DNA from: Salegentibacter agarivorans
Lineage (GTDB): Bacteria > Bacteroidota > Bacteroidia > Flavobacteriales > Flavobacteriaceae
NCBI RefSeq assembly: GCF_900113135.1
Contig: NZ_FOOH01000012.1
Coordinates: 62,001 to 126,000 of the forward strand
Direction: 5' to 3'
DNA: 64,000 bases
Part shown: one piece after another, positions 1-11,337 of the stretch
Numbering within the stretch: the stretch's first letter is position 1
Layout: the number at the start of each line of letters is the position of its first letter
The notes under the pieces: generated by a model
Told to the model about the DNA's origin: nothing
Databases searched by the model: none
Seen by the model: the letters and a program-made list of their open reading frames with translations, nothing else
Translations under genes and position numbers: made by a program

Positions 1-2008
<2,008 letters not shown>

Positions 2009-2025
2009 TTAGCCCTGGGAAAAGT

Positions 2026-3738
2026 TTATTTCACCTCAAATTGTTTCTTTAAACTAACGGGCTCTCCATCCCGAGTGAAACCTTCCAGGCTTATTTCAAA
2101 AGTACCCTTAACATCTGAAGTAAAGAATTCAATAGACTTATTTTTCTCTTCAAGCTCAATTTGAGGCAACCAGAAAAGTTGATACCTAAAATCGGGAATT
2201 CTATTAAATTTTTCCAGCTGGTTATAGTTTTGGAAACTATAATTTTTATTCAACTGGGGACTTTTAATTTTAATTTCGGTTAGCTTATCTAAACTTTCAA
2301 CATAATCACCTTCAAGAGTTTTAACCCTTATTAAACCCTGAGCCACCATAGGACCCAGGTAAAAATTATTGCGAAAAACTTCTACACTTTCCACTTTTTC
2401 TGAAGGATAATTAATAAAATGAGAATGATCCTCTACCAGCACATTGTCTACCAGCAACAATGGCGGCAAACCATAATCCAGGGAGTTTTCAATGCCGCTT
2501 ACCCTAAACTCCGGCTCTCCATGCTCGCCTTTTCTGATTCTTGCCAAATAAATGATTTCTACAAAGGTTTCTTCCAGGGTTTTAAATCTAGTATAATTAT
2601 CCAGTACATACAACTGTGACTCCCCTGGATACAATTCCTTATTTTCTATTTCAGCTACCGCAAGGCTATCAGCCCTTACTTCAAAATAAGCGTTTTCTAT
2701 TTGATGATGAATACTACGTTGTAAAATCTCATCGGTGGCTTCCGCACTTATTTTATAATCCTTAAAATCTAATGCTGAAGTATTGATTTTTTCCTTTTCC
2801 CTCAACTGAATTTTATATTCTGAATCCTCATCCTTCAAAACCTGAAGAAGCGCGGTTTCCCCATCAAACTTTTCATCAAGATTAAGGAAAAACTCACCGG
2901 CGTTGTTCACTACAGAAGTTCTAAAAATTTGTTGATTCCCGTTAATTGATAAAGCAACTTGTGGTTTACGATTTGAATTAATAGGCCGAGGTGAAATACT
3001 TCCCATTAGCAACTCTCCCCTTAACTCCGGAATAAAATATTCTGAAGTAGATTTATTATCAATTTCATAATTTCTGCCATAGTTAGCGCTGGTAGGCTTT
3101 TCAGGAACTTCAAATTCGGCGAGCTTATTGACTGAAACCGAGAAATTTCCTGTAATCTTTTCTGTATTTATAATTTCCAGGTTGATTTTTCCCCTTTTTT
3201 CATAGGTAGTTTTCGGTACAGAAAGCGAAAGAAATTCATCGGAATTATTATCTTTTAAATTCCCAGCACTAATTTCCTTATCAGTATCAATAATATCCTG
3301 TTCATTCTGGTATGGATTTATGGATAAAAGATCTGCTCTAAAGCTGTTTTTAACACCTCCGTTTTGCATCCATTGGGTATAGGCTACCAACTTATAATGA
3401 CCCGAATTGACCGAATTTGGAATAAAAAAATCACTCGCTCCTACTCCATTCTCAAGGTAAATTTTATGTTTGAAAACTTCTTCACCGCTCTTATCTATCA
3501 ATGCTACATAAGCTACTTTACTGAGTTCACTTAATTTATTTTCAGCAGTATTTAACACATAGACCTTATAATAAAACTGAGTTCCGGGCATTAAAAGAGA
3601 AGAATTGTAATGCACAAAAACCTTTTCCTGTGGAAGTTCTTTAAAAGATTCCTGCAATTGCATATTGGGCGTTACAGGCTGTGCCCACATCTCACAAAGC
3701 GGAAGGAAAACTAAGAGTATTTTAAATAAATTATTCAT
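2026..3738 (-). CDS. MG2-like (macroglobulin N-domain) secreted protein of a TonB receptor operon
   Basis: A 570-residue exported protein with signal peptide ending MWAQ at residue 20. The first 130 residues (QEKVFVHYNSSLLMPGTQFYYKVYVL, here quoted in part: QEKVFVHYNSSLLMPG) look like the alpha-2-macroglobulin MG2 domain that opens many Bacteroidetes outer-membrane partner proteins; the rest is beta-rich, with a region near residues 440-490 (LLVDNVLVEDHS, VESVEVFRNN) resembling the plug-like segment of TonB receptors. I choose the ATG at 3738 because the longer frame from 3792 would overlap the upstream lipoprotein gene and put 18 extra residues before the signal peptide. Last gene of the operon; 10 nt after the DUF4249 gene. 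Substrate unknown. Confidence 0.85.
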   Translation of the reverse strand: MNNLFKILLVFLPLCEMWAQPVTPNMQLQESFKELPQEKVFVHYNSSLLMPGTQFYYKVYVLNTAENKLSELSKVAYVALIDKSGEEVFKHKIYLENGVGASDFFIPNSVNSGHYKLVAYTQWMQNGGVKNSFRADLLSINPYQNEQDIIDTDKEISAGNLKDNNSDEFLSLSVPKTTYEKRGKINLEIINTEKITGNFSVSVNKLAEFEVPEKPTSANYGRNYEIDNKSTSEYFIPELRGELLMGSISPRPINSNRKPQVALSINGNQQIFRTSVVNNAGEFFLNLDEKFDGETALLQVLKDEDSEYKIQLREKEKINTSALDFKDYKISAEATDEILQRSIHHQIENAYFEVRADSLAVAEIENKELYPGESQLYVLDNYTRFKTLEETFVEIIYLARIRKGEHGEPEFRVSGIENSLDYGLPPLLLVDNVLVEDHSHFINYPSEKVESVEVFRNNFYLGPMVAQGLIRVKTLEGDYVESLDKLTEIKIKSPQLNKNYSFQNYNQLEKFNRIPDFRYQLFWLPQIELEEKNKSIEFFTSDVKGTFEISLEGFTRDGEPVSLKKQFEVK

Positions 3739-3748
3739 TTTTAAGTTT

Positions 3749-4912
3749 TTACTCTTCCCAAAAGTCTGGTTTAACATTTGTACCCCATACATTGCAATCT
3801 ATACATTCGGTTTCCACAACTTCATAGGTTGGAAATTTGGTTCTAAGCAATTTCACATAACCACTTTGCAACATTGGAATGAGTTTTTCCAATTCTTCAG
3901 GCAATACAGGATGTGCAGGGTTACAGTCTTCGCTAAAATATGGCCTGGGATCTTCGCCTACCTCATAAAAATCGTAATAATCGAAAAATATCCTTTTGGT
4001 TGACACCGAAGAAACATTAAAATAACCTAAAACCTTTACGTCGGGATTTTCAGAAATAATATTTCCTTCAACAAAACCGGGCTGATTTTGAGAAAATAAA
4101 TTATCACTTCCTGAAAGGCGTTCCAAGGCGTTATAATAATAATGCGCATCCCTGCTAATACCAATTTGTCTTACCAATAAACTATAGCGTTGCGAGAGTT
4201 TTGGATTAGCTGTTTCAACAAATTTAACCAGAAAATTTTCTATATTATTCTCACTTAAATTGCTGGTATTTGCCAGGATATAATTGGTAGAATTTAAGGT
4301 ATTATAGCAAACCCGTTCTTCCCGGGTTTTAGGAATGACTTTAAATTGTCCGTTTTCATAAATAAGATCGGAGTCGGAACTATAACGCGAAACTATCTTA
4401 TAGGTTTCTTCATATTCATAACGATAAAATTGAGTCGCGTCATTAGTATTATAATTATCTACCTCAATGGCTATCCCGTTTTCTCCTTTTACTGTGAGTC
4501 TCTGTGCTTCTACATTATCTATAGGCGAACTACTCGCTAATTGCGTGGGCTCTGAAGTATAAGAAATTCCATTTTTAGTTTCAATTTGAAGTTGATAATC
4601 AGTTGCCGGTTGCGCCTTGAATTGATTTAAAGAATGATATTCTCCATTTTCGGTTTCCCTGAATTCATACTCGTTCCCTACGGCATCCGTAATCCAAACT
4701 GAAGCATCACTTTCGGGTGCGGGACCATCTTCGCCAAAAGGAAAAGTTCGGCTTAAATAAACCTTTTGTGTTTCTAAATCATCGGTTATTGTGGCTCTAA
4801 CCGCAAGAATATTTTCATATTCATCGGTTTCAAATTCTATAGGTTCTACGCAAGACTGAAACAGGCAAAAACCGGTAAAAAGCAGTATTAATATTTGTTG
4901 TTTTGAAAACAT
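3749..4912 (-). CDS. DUF4249 domain lipoprotein
   Basis: A 387-residue lipoprotein with lipobox Cys21 (LFQSC). The body matches the DUF4249 family, recognised from the start CVEPIEF followed by VRATITDDLETQKVYLSRTF and the pattern of a beta-sandwich (quoted pieces are partial). DUF4249 proteins are almost always paired with a TonB-dependent receptor, as here, and are thought to sit at the cell surface as a partner of the receptor. The ATG at 4912 is preferred over an in-frame TTG at 4921. It lies between the receptor gene (18 nt upstream) and the MG2-like gene. A Cys pair near the C-terminus (VETECIDCNVWG) is conspicuous and unexplained. Confidence 0.88.
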   Translation of the reverse strand: MFSKQQILILLFTGFCLFQSCVEPIEFETDEYENILAVRATITDDLETQKVYLSRTFPFGEDGPAPESDASVWITDAVGNEYEFRETENGEYHSLNQFKAQPATDYQLQIETKNGISYTSEPTQLASSSPIDNVEAQRLTVKGENGIAIEVDNYNTNDATQFYRYEYEETYKIVSRYSSDSDLIYENGQFKVIPKTREERVCYNTLNSTNYILANTSNLSENNIENFLVKFVETANPKLSQRYSLLVRQIGISRDAHYYYNALERLSGSDNLFSQNQPGFVEGNIISENPDVKVLGYFNVSSVSTKRIFFDYYDFYEVGEDPRPYFSEDCNPAHPVLPEELEKLIPMLQSGYVKLLRTKFPTYEVVETECIDCNVWGTNVKPDFWEE

Positions 4913-4930
4913 GTTCCCCAATCTTTTAAA

Positions 4931-7717
4931 TTAAAACCTGAAATTATACGTAATCGTAGGAATTGGTATTGAAAAAATAGAACTCTGATATGCCTGAATA
5001 TCACCATCATCGGTTACAAAAAATACCGAATACGGATTGTTCCTCCCCAACACGTTATACACTGAAATATTCCAGAAGCTATGCGCAAATTTTTCAATCT
5101 TGTGATTCCCCTCAACATTAAAACTAAGATCTAACCTGTAATAATCGGGAATTCTAAATTGGTTCCTATCGCTGTAAACCGGCAATTGACCGGTTCCCGG
5201 ATTAAATTTACCCACCGGTATGGTAACTGGCCTTCCGGTTTGATAAACAAAGTTAGCTGAAAAACTAAACCTTTTAGTCAATTTATAATTAGCTACAAGG
5301 CTAACATCGTGAGGTTTATCAAAATTTGCCGGAAAAAAATCTCCATTATTTACCCTTTGTTCCCTAAACTCGCCATCTAACCTAAGCAAAGACCTGGAAT
5401 AAGTGTATCCTAGCCAACCATTAAGCCTTCCCTCAGATTTTTTTAGTAGAAACTCTACTCCGTATGCTTTTCCATCACCCTGTAATACTTCGGTTTCAAC
5501 GTTTTCATTTAAAAATAACTGGGCTCCTACTTTATAATCTAAAATATTGTCTGATTCTTTATAATAGCCTTCAACGCTAAACTCGTACATATTTTCCTTG
5601 AAATTCTTATATAATCCCAGAGAATATTGTTTTGCCTGTTGTGGCTTAATATTAAGATCGGTTAGCTTATAAGTATCAGTGGGTGAAATAGTGGTGTTAT
5701 TGGAAAGTGTATGAATATATTGATAGGTATTATTATAACTTATTTTAGCGGAAAAATCGGGCAAAAAAGCATACCTGGCGGATAGCCTGAACTCTGGCCT
5801 GGCATAGGTTTCAATTACTTCACCATTTCCTACTTCCCGTGTACCTGCCATAGTAGATTCGTTCCTCGGTAAGCCCTCTTCGTAGGTATTTTGAGATTTG
5901 GGTCCCAAGGCTGCGTACAAGGAATATCTTAATCCTGCACTTATCAGCAACTCATCGTTCACCTTGAAATTATCGGAAATAAAAATTGCACTCTCCAGTC
6001 CCTGCTCCCTGTCAATTTGTAAAGGCTCAACTATAGATTCACTACCTAGGGGAGAAATTTCCCCCGGATCTACAAGATAAAGTTTGCTACTTAAACCATA
6101 TTCAAAATTGTGGGCAGCACTATGCCGGTAAGTCATCTTTATTTTCGCTTCGGTTTCATTAATATTATACCCGGAAGTGAAATTATTATTAAACTCACTT
6201 TCATAATCTATATCAAACTGGTAACCGCTATTAGACAGTACCACTTCCATCTCATTGCGCTCGTTAAATTTATGATTAAAATTTGCCGAAAAAATCAGAT
6301 TACTGTACCTGAACAACGAATCTGAAGTAATACTAAAAACATCGCGGCTGTAATATCCCGTAGTTCTTAAATTAGTCTTTTCATTAAACTTATGATTATA
6401 TTTCGCGATAAGATCATAAAACGAAGCGCTGCTGTTAGAAAGAGATTCTTCGTCCAGGTTTCTCAAGATCCAATCGGAATAAGTGCTTCTTCCGCCCAGT
6501 ATCAAGCCAGATTTATCTTTTACAATAGGAATTTCTAAAGCAACATTACTGGTTACGGGACCCACTGAAACTTCGCCAGCGAATTTTTCAGTATTAGCGT
6601 CTTTACTTTTAATATCAAATACTGATGATAGCCTACCGCCGTATTCGGCAGGAATATTTCCTTTATAAATATCTACCTCGCCCGTTGTAAAAGGGTTTAT
6701 CCCGGAGAAAATTCCGAAGAAATGGGCAGGGTTATAAATTACCGCATCATCAAGTAAAATAAGGTTTTGATCGGTTTTTCCACCCCTAACATTATAACCG
6801 GCAGCACCTTCCCCTGCGGTTGTTATTCCCGGTAAAGTAGTGGCAACCTTTAAAATATCCCTTTCGCCAAGTACCAGGGGTATATTTTTAATTTGACTTA
6901 CGTCTATACTTTCTACTCCGGCAATAACGCTCCTCACATTCCGATCGGCTTCAGAGTCTACCAAAACTTCTCCTAACTGCTCAAAACTTTCTTCCAGGCT
7001 AAGGTTTAGTTGACCATCATTATAAATCACAATCCGTTTTTTAAGATCCAAATTTCCCAGGGAGATAGTTTCAATAATACTGGCGCCTGCAGGAAGTTCC
7101 AGTTCATAATAACCTTCCTCATTGGTAACCGAACCCTGATTTCCATTTGCGGTTACCACCGATAAATTTGAAATAGGTAACCCGGTTTCAGTATGAGTAA
7201 CAATTCCTGAAAGCATAAATCGATTTCTAGGGTTTGATTTTTCTTCCTTCCCTATGTAAATTGTTTCAATTTCTTCTGCTGCAACAGTTCCTGATTCCCG
7301 GTAAAAAACAGGTTTATAATTTCTTTCTTCAGAATCTTCACTCACCGCCCCGGGTTTATCCCTGGCTATAGTATCTGTGTCTTTTTCAGGATAAAAACTA
7401 GTGGGCAACTCATCATAAATCACATTATTCCTCGTAATAATTATTTGATCGTTGAGGATAAAGAAATTGAGGTTAGTAGCATTAAAAATTTCAGTAAGTA
7501 CGGTTTCTAAATCTTCCTTGGTATACGACCCGGAAATTAAATTATCATCTAACCATTCGTCGGAATAAAAAAACTTGTATCCGGTGCGGTCTTCAATGAT
7601 CATCATAACTTCTTCTACCGGTGAATCTTCAAAACTTAGATCTATTCGTGGGGCTTCCTGGGCCGAAAGCTTTAAAACACTACAGAGAAAGAATAGAAAA
7701 ATTAGAAATATTCTCAT
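4931..7717 (-). CDS. TonB-dependent receptor with STN and carboxypeptidase-regulatory-like domains
   Basis: A 928-residue outer-membrane receptor. Order: signal peptide (1-20, LSAQ), STN/secretin-N domain (about 25-97), a linker, a carboxypeptidase-D-regulatory-like beta-sandwich (about 167-245), plug domain (about 275-375, with YNVRGGKTDQNLILLDDA in part), then the beta-barrel ending in a C-terminal aromatic (TYNFRF). STN domains in FecA-type receptors contact an anti-sigma factor, but no ECF sigma or anti-sigma gene is present in this window, so trans-envelope signalling is only a possibility. Operon: a small secreted protein lies 5 nt upstream, a DUF4249 lipoprotein 18 nt downstream. The transported ligand cannot be told from sequence. 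Confidence 0.93.
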   Translation of the reverse strand: MRIFLIFLFFLCSVLKLSAQEAPRIDLSFEDSPVEEVMMIIEDRTGYKFFYSDEWLDDNLISGSYTKEDLETVLTEIFNATNLNFFILNDQIIITRNNVIYDELPTSFYPEKDTDTIARDKPGAVSEDSEERNYKPVFYRESGTVAAEEIETIYIGKEEKSNPRNRFMLSGIVTHTETGLPISNLSVVTANGNQGSVTNEEGYYELELPAGASIIETISLGNLDLKKRIVIYNDGQLNLSLEESFEQLGEVLVDSEADRNVRSVIAGVESIDVSQIKNIPLVLGERDILKVATTLPGITTAGEGAAGYNVRGGKTDQNLILLDDAVIYNPAHFFGIFSGINPFTTGEVDIYKGNIPAEYGGRLSSVFDIKSKDANTEKFAGEVSVGPVTSNVALEIPIVKDKSGLILGGRSTYSDWILRNLDEESLSNSSASFYDLIAKYNHKFNEKTNLRTTGYYSRDVFSITSDSLFRYSNLIFSANFNHKFNERNEMEVVLSNSGYQFDIDYESEFNNNFTSGYNINETEAKIKMTYRHSAAHNFEYGLSSKLYLVDPGEISPLGSESIVEPLQIDREQGLESAIFISDNFKVNDELLISAGLRYSLYAALGPKSQNTYEEGLPRNESTMAGTREVGNGEVIETYARPEFRLSARYAFLPDFSAKISYNNTYQYIHTLSNNTTISPTDTYKLTDLNIKPQQAKQYSLGLYKNFKENMYEFSVEGYYKESDNILDYKVGAQLFLNENVETEVLQGDGKAYGVEFLLKKSEGRLNGWLGYTYSRSLLRLDGEFREQRVNNGDFFPANFDKPHDVSLVANYKLTKRFSFSANFVYQTGRPVTIPVGKFNPGTGQLPVYSDRNQFRIPDYYRLDLSFNVEGNHKIEKFAHSFWNISVYNVLGRNNPYSVFFVTDDGDIQAYQSSIFSIPIPTITYNFRF

Positions 7718-7722
7718 TCGAA

Positions 7723-8448
7723 TTAAGAGTTATTCGATTTATAGGATTCAGAAATCTCGCTAAACAATCGCAGCATAAAGCTATCGGGATCACTTTCTTT
7801 TAAAGCCCGATTAGAGCTAAAAAAACTTTCGATCTTCTCCTTATGTTCTGGAAAGACATTTATCCACTCCGATTGAGACTCTAATTGGAAATATTTTTCT
7901 GAAATAGCGACGGCATACTGCGCCGGCTCGGGTTCAAATTCAAAATAAGTAAAATCTGAAGTGAGGATTTTCTTTAATTTCTTTCGATGATTTTTTAGCA
8001 GTTTCAGAGAAGCAGATTCACTAATTATTTCAAAAAATCCCTGAATTTTGTTATTTTTTTTCGGCGATATACTTATAAAATTTCGCCCACCAATCCTGAA
8101 CCTATTAATCCTATTTTTAAATAACTGGTAAGTTACATCTCCGTTTTCCTTTTTAACTCTTACAACAAGTAAATCTTCAAAAATATTATATTTTAAGTCG
8201 AGATCGTAATAAGTTTCCCCGCTATAAACCACGTCTCCATTCAAAAACCCAGAGGTTTGAAAAAATTTATGTTTATTGTTTATGGTGGCGTGCTGTTCTA
8301 CATACTCCTTGCCGTATAATAAATTGGTGTTTTCAATATTTACGAGCTCATCAAAATTTTTAAATTCTTCCCTGTATTCCTGCGAAAAAACGCTGAAATT
8401 AGTACTAAGTAGTACTATAGAAAATAGAAGTATAAAATATTGCCGCAT
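7723..8448 (-). CDS. Hypothetical secreted protein heading the TonB receptor operon
   Basis: A 241-residue protein with a clear signal peptide (MRQYFILLFSIVLL, cleavage near VFSQ). I do not recognise the family. After the signal come a segment predicted beta-rich (about 40-130: NLLYGKEYVEQ, FLNGDVVYSGETYYD), then a basic stretch (LLKNHRKKLKKIL) and an acidic C-terminus. The ATG at 8448 is chosen over one at 8499 because it places the hydrophobic segment at the N-terminus. It ends 5 nt before the TonB receptor gene, so it is very likely co-transcribed and may act in the periplasm with that receptor. Confidence 0.75.
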   Translation of the reverse strand: MRQYFILLFSIVLLSTNFSVFSQEYREEFKNFDELVNIENTNLLYGKEYVEQHATINNKHKFFQTSGFLNGDVVYSGETYYDLDLKYNIFEDLLVVRVKKENGDVTYQLFKNRINRFRIGGRNFISISPKKNNKIQGFFEIISESASLKLLKNHRKKLKKILTSDFTYFEFEPEPAQYAVAISEKYFQLESQSEWINVFPEHKEKIESFFSSNRALKESDPDSFMLRLFSEISESYKSNNS

Positions 8449-8585
8449 ATAGAGATTGGTTAAGTAAACCGGAAGGGCGGTTTTTAATAAAATACTCAAG
8501 GAAAATGCAGCTAAATATAAGATCCTTATTTAATTCTTTATAACTTAAGAATGAATTTAACACATTCAATTAAAAATACTTAAAC

Positions 8586-8846
8586 CTAAGAGGCCAACAT
8601 CCTAAAAAGTTCTTCGTCTATTTTGGAATTTTCATTGCGGTGAAATTTATTGAGCAAATTAGTAATTAATTCACCTATAGCATCCTGGCGTGCTTCAGAT
8701 TTGTTCATAAATTGAATTTTTCCCCAGCCTCGAATATCACAAACCATCATTCCTTTTGCATCCCATATTGTTTGTTGCCTGCTATCGTACCTAACCGGAA
8801 ATTTTAAAGTTTCCAAAGCTAAATTGTTCTTTTCGCTTAAATCCAT
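8586..8846 (-). CDS. Conserved-looking small cytosolic protein, function unknown
   Basis: An 86-residue protein with no signal or membrane segment. The central part (YDSRQQTIWDAKGMMVCDIR) describes an expected beta-hairpin of the kind seen in small flavobacterial hypotheticals, followed by a helical C-terminus (IGELITNLLNKFHR). The ATG at 8846 is preferred to a TTG at 8876. It stands alone on the minus strand, with 272 nt of non-coding DNA upstream. I do not recognise a function. Confidence 0.6.
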   Translation of the reverse strand: MDLSEKNNLALETLKFPVRYDSRQQTIWDAKGMMVCDIRGWGKIQFMNKSEARQDAIGELITNLLNKFHRNENSKIDEELFRMLAS

Positions 8847-9059
8847 AACTTGATTTTTTACTTTTATTTTAAGCAAAATTAGATGTAAACATTTTTGGAA
8901 AGGTTATTTAAAAATTAAGGCTTTATCCCTGATTTTTAAATGAATGTTAAGCCGAGAAACAAATCTATGGGATTAATACAAGCTTAGTATTTACTTGAAC
9001 TTGATTTAACCTGAATAGGCCTTATCTGATTTAATTTTGAAGTGTATAATTGGAGTAAT

Positions 9060-9100
9060 AAGGGGGCAATTCTGAAATGAAAGTCAATCCCCCTTTTTTT
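9060..9100 (+). terminator. Hairpin plus T-run in a gap between genes, orientation +
   Basis: AAGGGGG (9060-9066) pairs with CCCCCTT (9089-9095) around a 22-nt loop and is followed by a run of T on the + strand. The best orientation is +, yet no + gene precedes it; on the minus strand it could only weakly terminate the Gfo/Idh gene ending at 9119. Confidence 0.4.
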
Positions 9101-9118
9101 ATACAAAAATTTTAGAAA

Positions 9119-10210
9119 TCAACCTTCTTGAAAATATATTGTTTCTCCTATCCTTGCCGATTCTTTGGCCTTCTCTAAAATTTCTACTACGGTAACATTT
9201 AACGGAAGACTGTACAATCCAAAATCATTTATTTCTATGTCTTTATTTACAACGGCCGCCAGGTAAGAAAATGGATCGTTGTGAGGCGACTGCCTTGGAT
9301 CTAACTTGATGGTTTGTTCTCTTTCACTTTCCACACCACGTATTTTAATGGTGGTAGCATCGCTGGCTATTGCGTAAGCTTGGGTACCATAGACTTCCAT
9401 ATCCTTTCGGGAAAAAGTCCAATCCCATGAAGCCTGGATCACACATTGTGCTTCTTCATATTGAAGAATAATAGTAGCTTCGTCTTCTACTTCTTTATAA
9501 ATTTCGGGTTTATTTTGATTAGTTACTGCGGTAACTGAAAGTGGCTTTTCACCCTTCATTAGCCAGGTCATTAAATTAGCCCCATAGCAACCAAAATCCA
9601 TTAAGGCACCGCCTCCATTTTTCTCGGGATCAATAAGTATTTCCAGGAATTCTTTACTCACACCAATTTCCTTAGGGCCCTGATGGCCAGAATTAACCAT
9701 TACTTTTCTAATATCACCAAGTTCGCCCTTCTCAACTAAATCTTTTATATACTGATTACTTGCATACCAGGAAGTTTCATAATTAGTAAGCACGTGAATT
9801 TCATGTTGGTTGGCCAGCTTTTCAATTTCTTTAGCGTCCTGGACAGTTGTTGCAAGTGGCTTTTCCACCATTACGTGAATTTTTCTTGGTGCACAGGCCC
9901 TCACAACCTTAATATGTTCTTCGGTAGCCCCAAATGCTGAAACCGCATCAGGTTTTACCTTATCCAGCATTTTTTCAAAATCAGTGTAAAAGAGATTTTT
10001 ATCCAGGTTATAGTTGTCTGAATATTTTTTAATGAGTTCATTATTGGTTTCATAAATACCAACAATTTCTATATCGTTTTTTCCCTCCCGGTTAAAAATC
10101 CAATCTACATGACCATGAGTTAAGCCCGCCACCGCTACCTTTATTTTTTCCTGGGAAAAACTTTGAGTAATAATAAGGCTGAATAGAAATAAAGTACAGG
10201 CTTTTTTCAT
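9119..10210 (-). CDS. Exported Gfo/Idh/MocA family oxidoreductase
   Basis: A 363-residue NAD(P)-dependent oxidoreductase of the Gfo/Idh/MocA family with a Sec signal peptide (ending QSFSQ, about residue 20), so it is expected in the periplasm. The nucleotide-binding fold begins at KIKVAVAGLTHGHV (the usual GxGxxG is replaced by GLTHGH), the family motif EKPLA is at about residue 117, and the C-terminal alpha/beta dehydrogenase domain includes the GGGALMDFGCYG stretch. Members act on sugars or polyols; the substrate here is unknown. A lipoprotein gene lies 40 nt upstream on the same strand and may be co-transcribed. How an exported member obtains its cofactor is an open question for the whole subgroup. 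Confidence 0.85.
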   Translation of the reverse strand: MKKACTLFLFSLIITQSFSQEKIKVAVAGLTHGHVDWIFNREGKNDIEIVGIYETNNELIKKYSDNYNLDKNLFYTDFEKMLDKVKPDAVSAFGATEEHIKVVRACAPRKIHVMVEKPLATTVQDAKEIEKLANQHEIHVLTNYETSWYASNQYIKDLVEKGELGDIRKVMVNSGHQGPKEIGVSKEFLEILIDPEKNGGGALMDFGCYGANLMTWLMKGEKPLSVTAVTNQNKPEIYKEVEDEATIILQYEEAQCVIQASWDWTFSRKDMEVYGTQAYAIASDATTIKIRGVESEREQTIKLDPRQSPHNDPFSYLAAVVNKDIEINDFGLYSLPLNVTVVEILEKAKESARIGETIYFQEG

Positions 10211-10250
10211 AATATTCGATTACAATTGTTCGGGAAAAATAATAGAATTT

Positions 10251-11273
10251 TTACTGAACTTTCACATAATCTATAATTATAACAGAAGTGTCAAAATCCC
10301 CGGCTCCTATTAATTCCAGGACACTTAATTCATTTTCCTGGTGATTATATTGAAGTAGCTGATTTTTATTGTCCTTGTAAATTAGTTCAGCAAATTCTTT
10401 AAATTCTTTGTTGTAAAAGCTCTTTCGGGCAATGTGACGGCCAGAGAACCTTCCTACCTCCGGCAGTGCTTCAAATTCATTATTAGTAAGATTCAATTTA
10501 TAGGCTTTCATTTCACCCATCAAAGAACTACCTCTAACCGGCATTAAACCAAAAAGAAAATTATCCTTTCCATTGTTGGCGAGGTTTCCCATAAAAAGTT
10601 CGGTGTCAGAAATTTCAAGAGGCTCAAGCGTTTTGGTAGACAAATCAATTTCCAGAAGTTCAGCATCTTCCAACTCCCCGGTAGTAGAGCTTAGTGCATA
10701 CAATTTATTACCAAGCAGACTTGTTGAAAGCGTAATATTATGATCAAAAGAAATCCCCTCATAACTAAGGGCCATAGTTTCAGGATCTATTCTCACTACA
10801 CGGCTGGTATTATTGTTATTATACTCCATCTCATCTTTTACAATTCCTACCAGATTGCCTTGCGCAGCATCCCAATCTAAACTATTTAAGCCGGCATTTT
10901 CACCATATATTTCTACCGGAAAATCAAGTGCAAAAACTTCTACAGATCTGGTTTCCTTATCCATCACCAATACCCGACCGTGAAAGGGATCAAAAAGATG
11001 TTCGTAAATAAAGATTTTCTCTGCTGAAGCCGTTACCGTACTGGGAATCATATTTAGATTACCCCGCATTGCTGAAATTGAACCCACAGCCGTAACTTCT
11101 CCCGTTTTATTTCCAATTTCATATAAATTCCCGTTAGCACGAAGAGCCAGATAATTGAAAGTGTCTTCAATTTCTGTCTCAGGATTTTCTGAACTTTCAG
11201 GATTATTATTATCGGTAGAACAGGAAACAAGCAATAAAATTACCGCAAGAAACTGCAGGAAAGTTTTTTTCAT
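10251..11273 (-). CDS. Hypothetical lipoprotein, probable beta-propeller
   Basis: A 340-residue lipoprotein with lipobox Cys18 (LLVSC) followed by a Ser/Asp/Asn-rich spacer typical of surface-directed Bacteroidetes lipoproteins. The body shows repeated short beta units (NLYEIGNKTGEV, RVVRIDPETMAL, ELLEIDLSTKTL) at roughly 45-60 residue spacing, which suggests a propeller of 6-7 blades. No catalytic motif is visible. It precedes the exported oxidoreductase by 40 nt. A family name cannot be given. Confidence 0.7.
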   Translation of the reverse strand: MKKTFLQFLAVILLLVSCSTDNNNPESSENPETEIEDTFNYLALRANGNLYEIGNKTGEVTAVGSISAMRGNLNMIPSTVTASAEKIFIYEHLFDPFHGRVLVMDKETRSVEVFALDFPVEIYGENAGLNSLDWDAAQGNLVGIVKDEMEYNNNNTSRVVRIDPETMALSYEGISFDHNITLSTSLLGNKLYALSSTTGELEDAELLEIDLSTKTLEPLEISDTELFMGNLANNGKDNFLFGLMPVRGSSLMGEMKAYKLNLTNNEFEALPEVGRFSGRHIARKSFYNKEFKEFAELIYKDNKNQLLQYNHQENELSVLELIGAGDFDTSVIIIDYVKVQ

Positions 11274-11337
11274 AATTAGATTTTAGAGAGATAAAAATAG
11301 ATAAAATTTCTATCCCTCTGTAGCAATCTTATTCAGT

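Noticed and set aside
4931-7717. SusC/SusD-type polysaccharide utilisation locus with the GH97 gene
   Set aside because: The receptor has DUF4249 rather than SusD beside it, and the GH97 gene is a separate unit after a gap with its own signal peptide.
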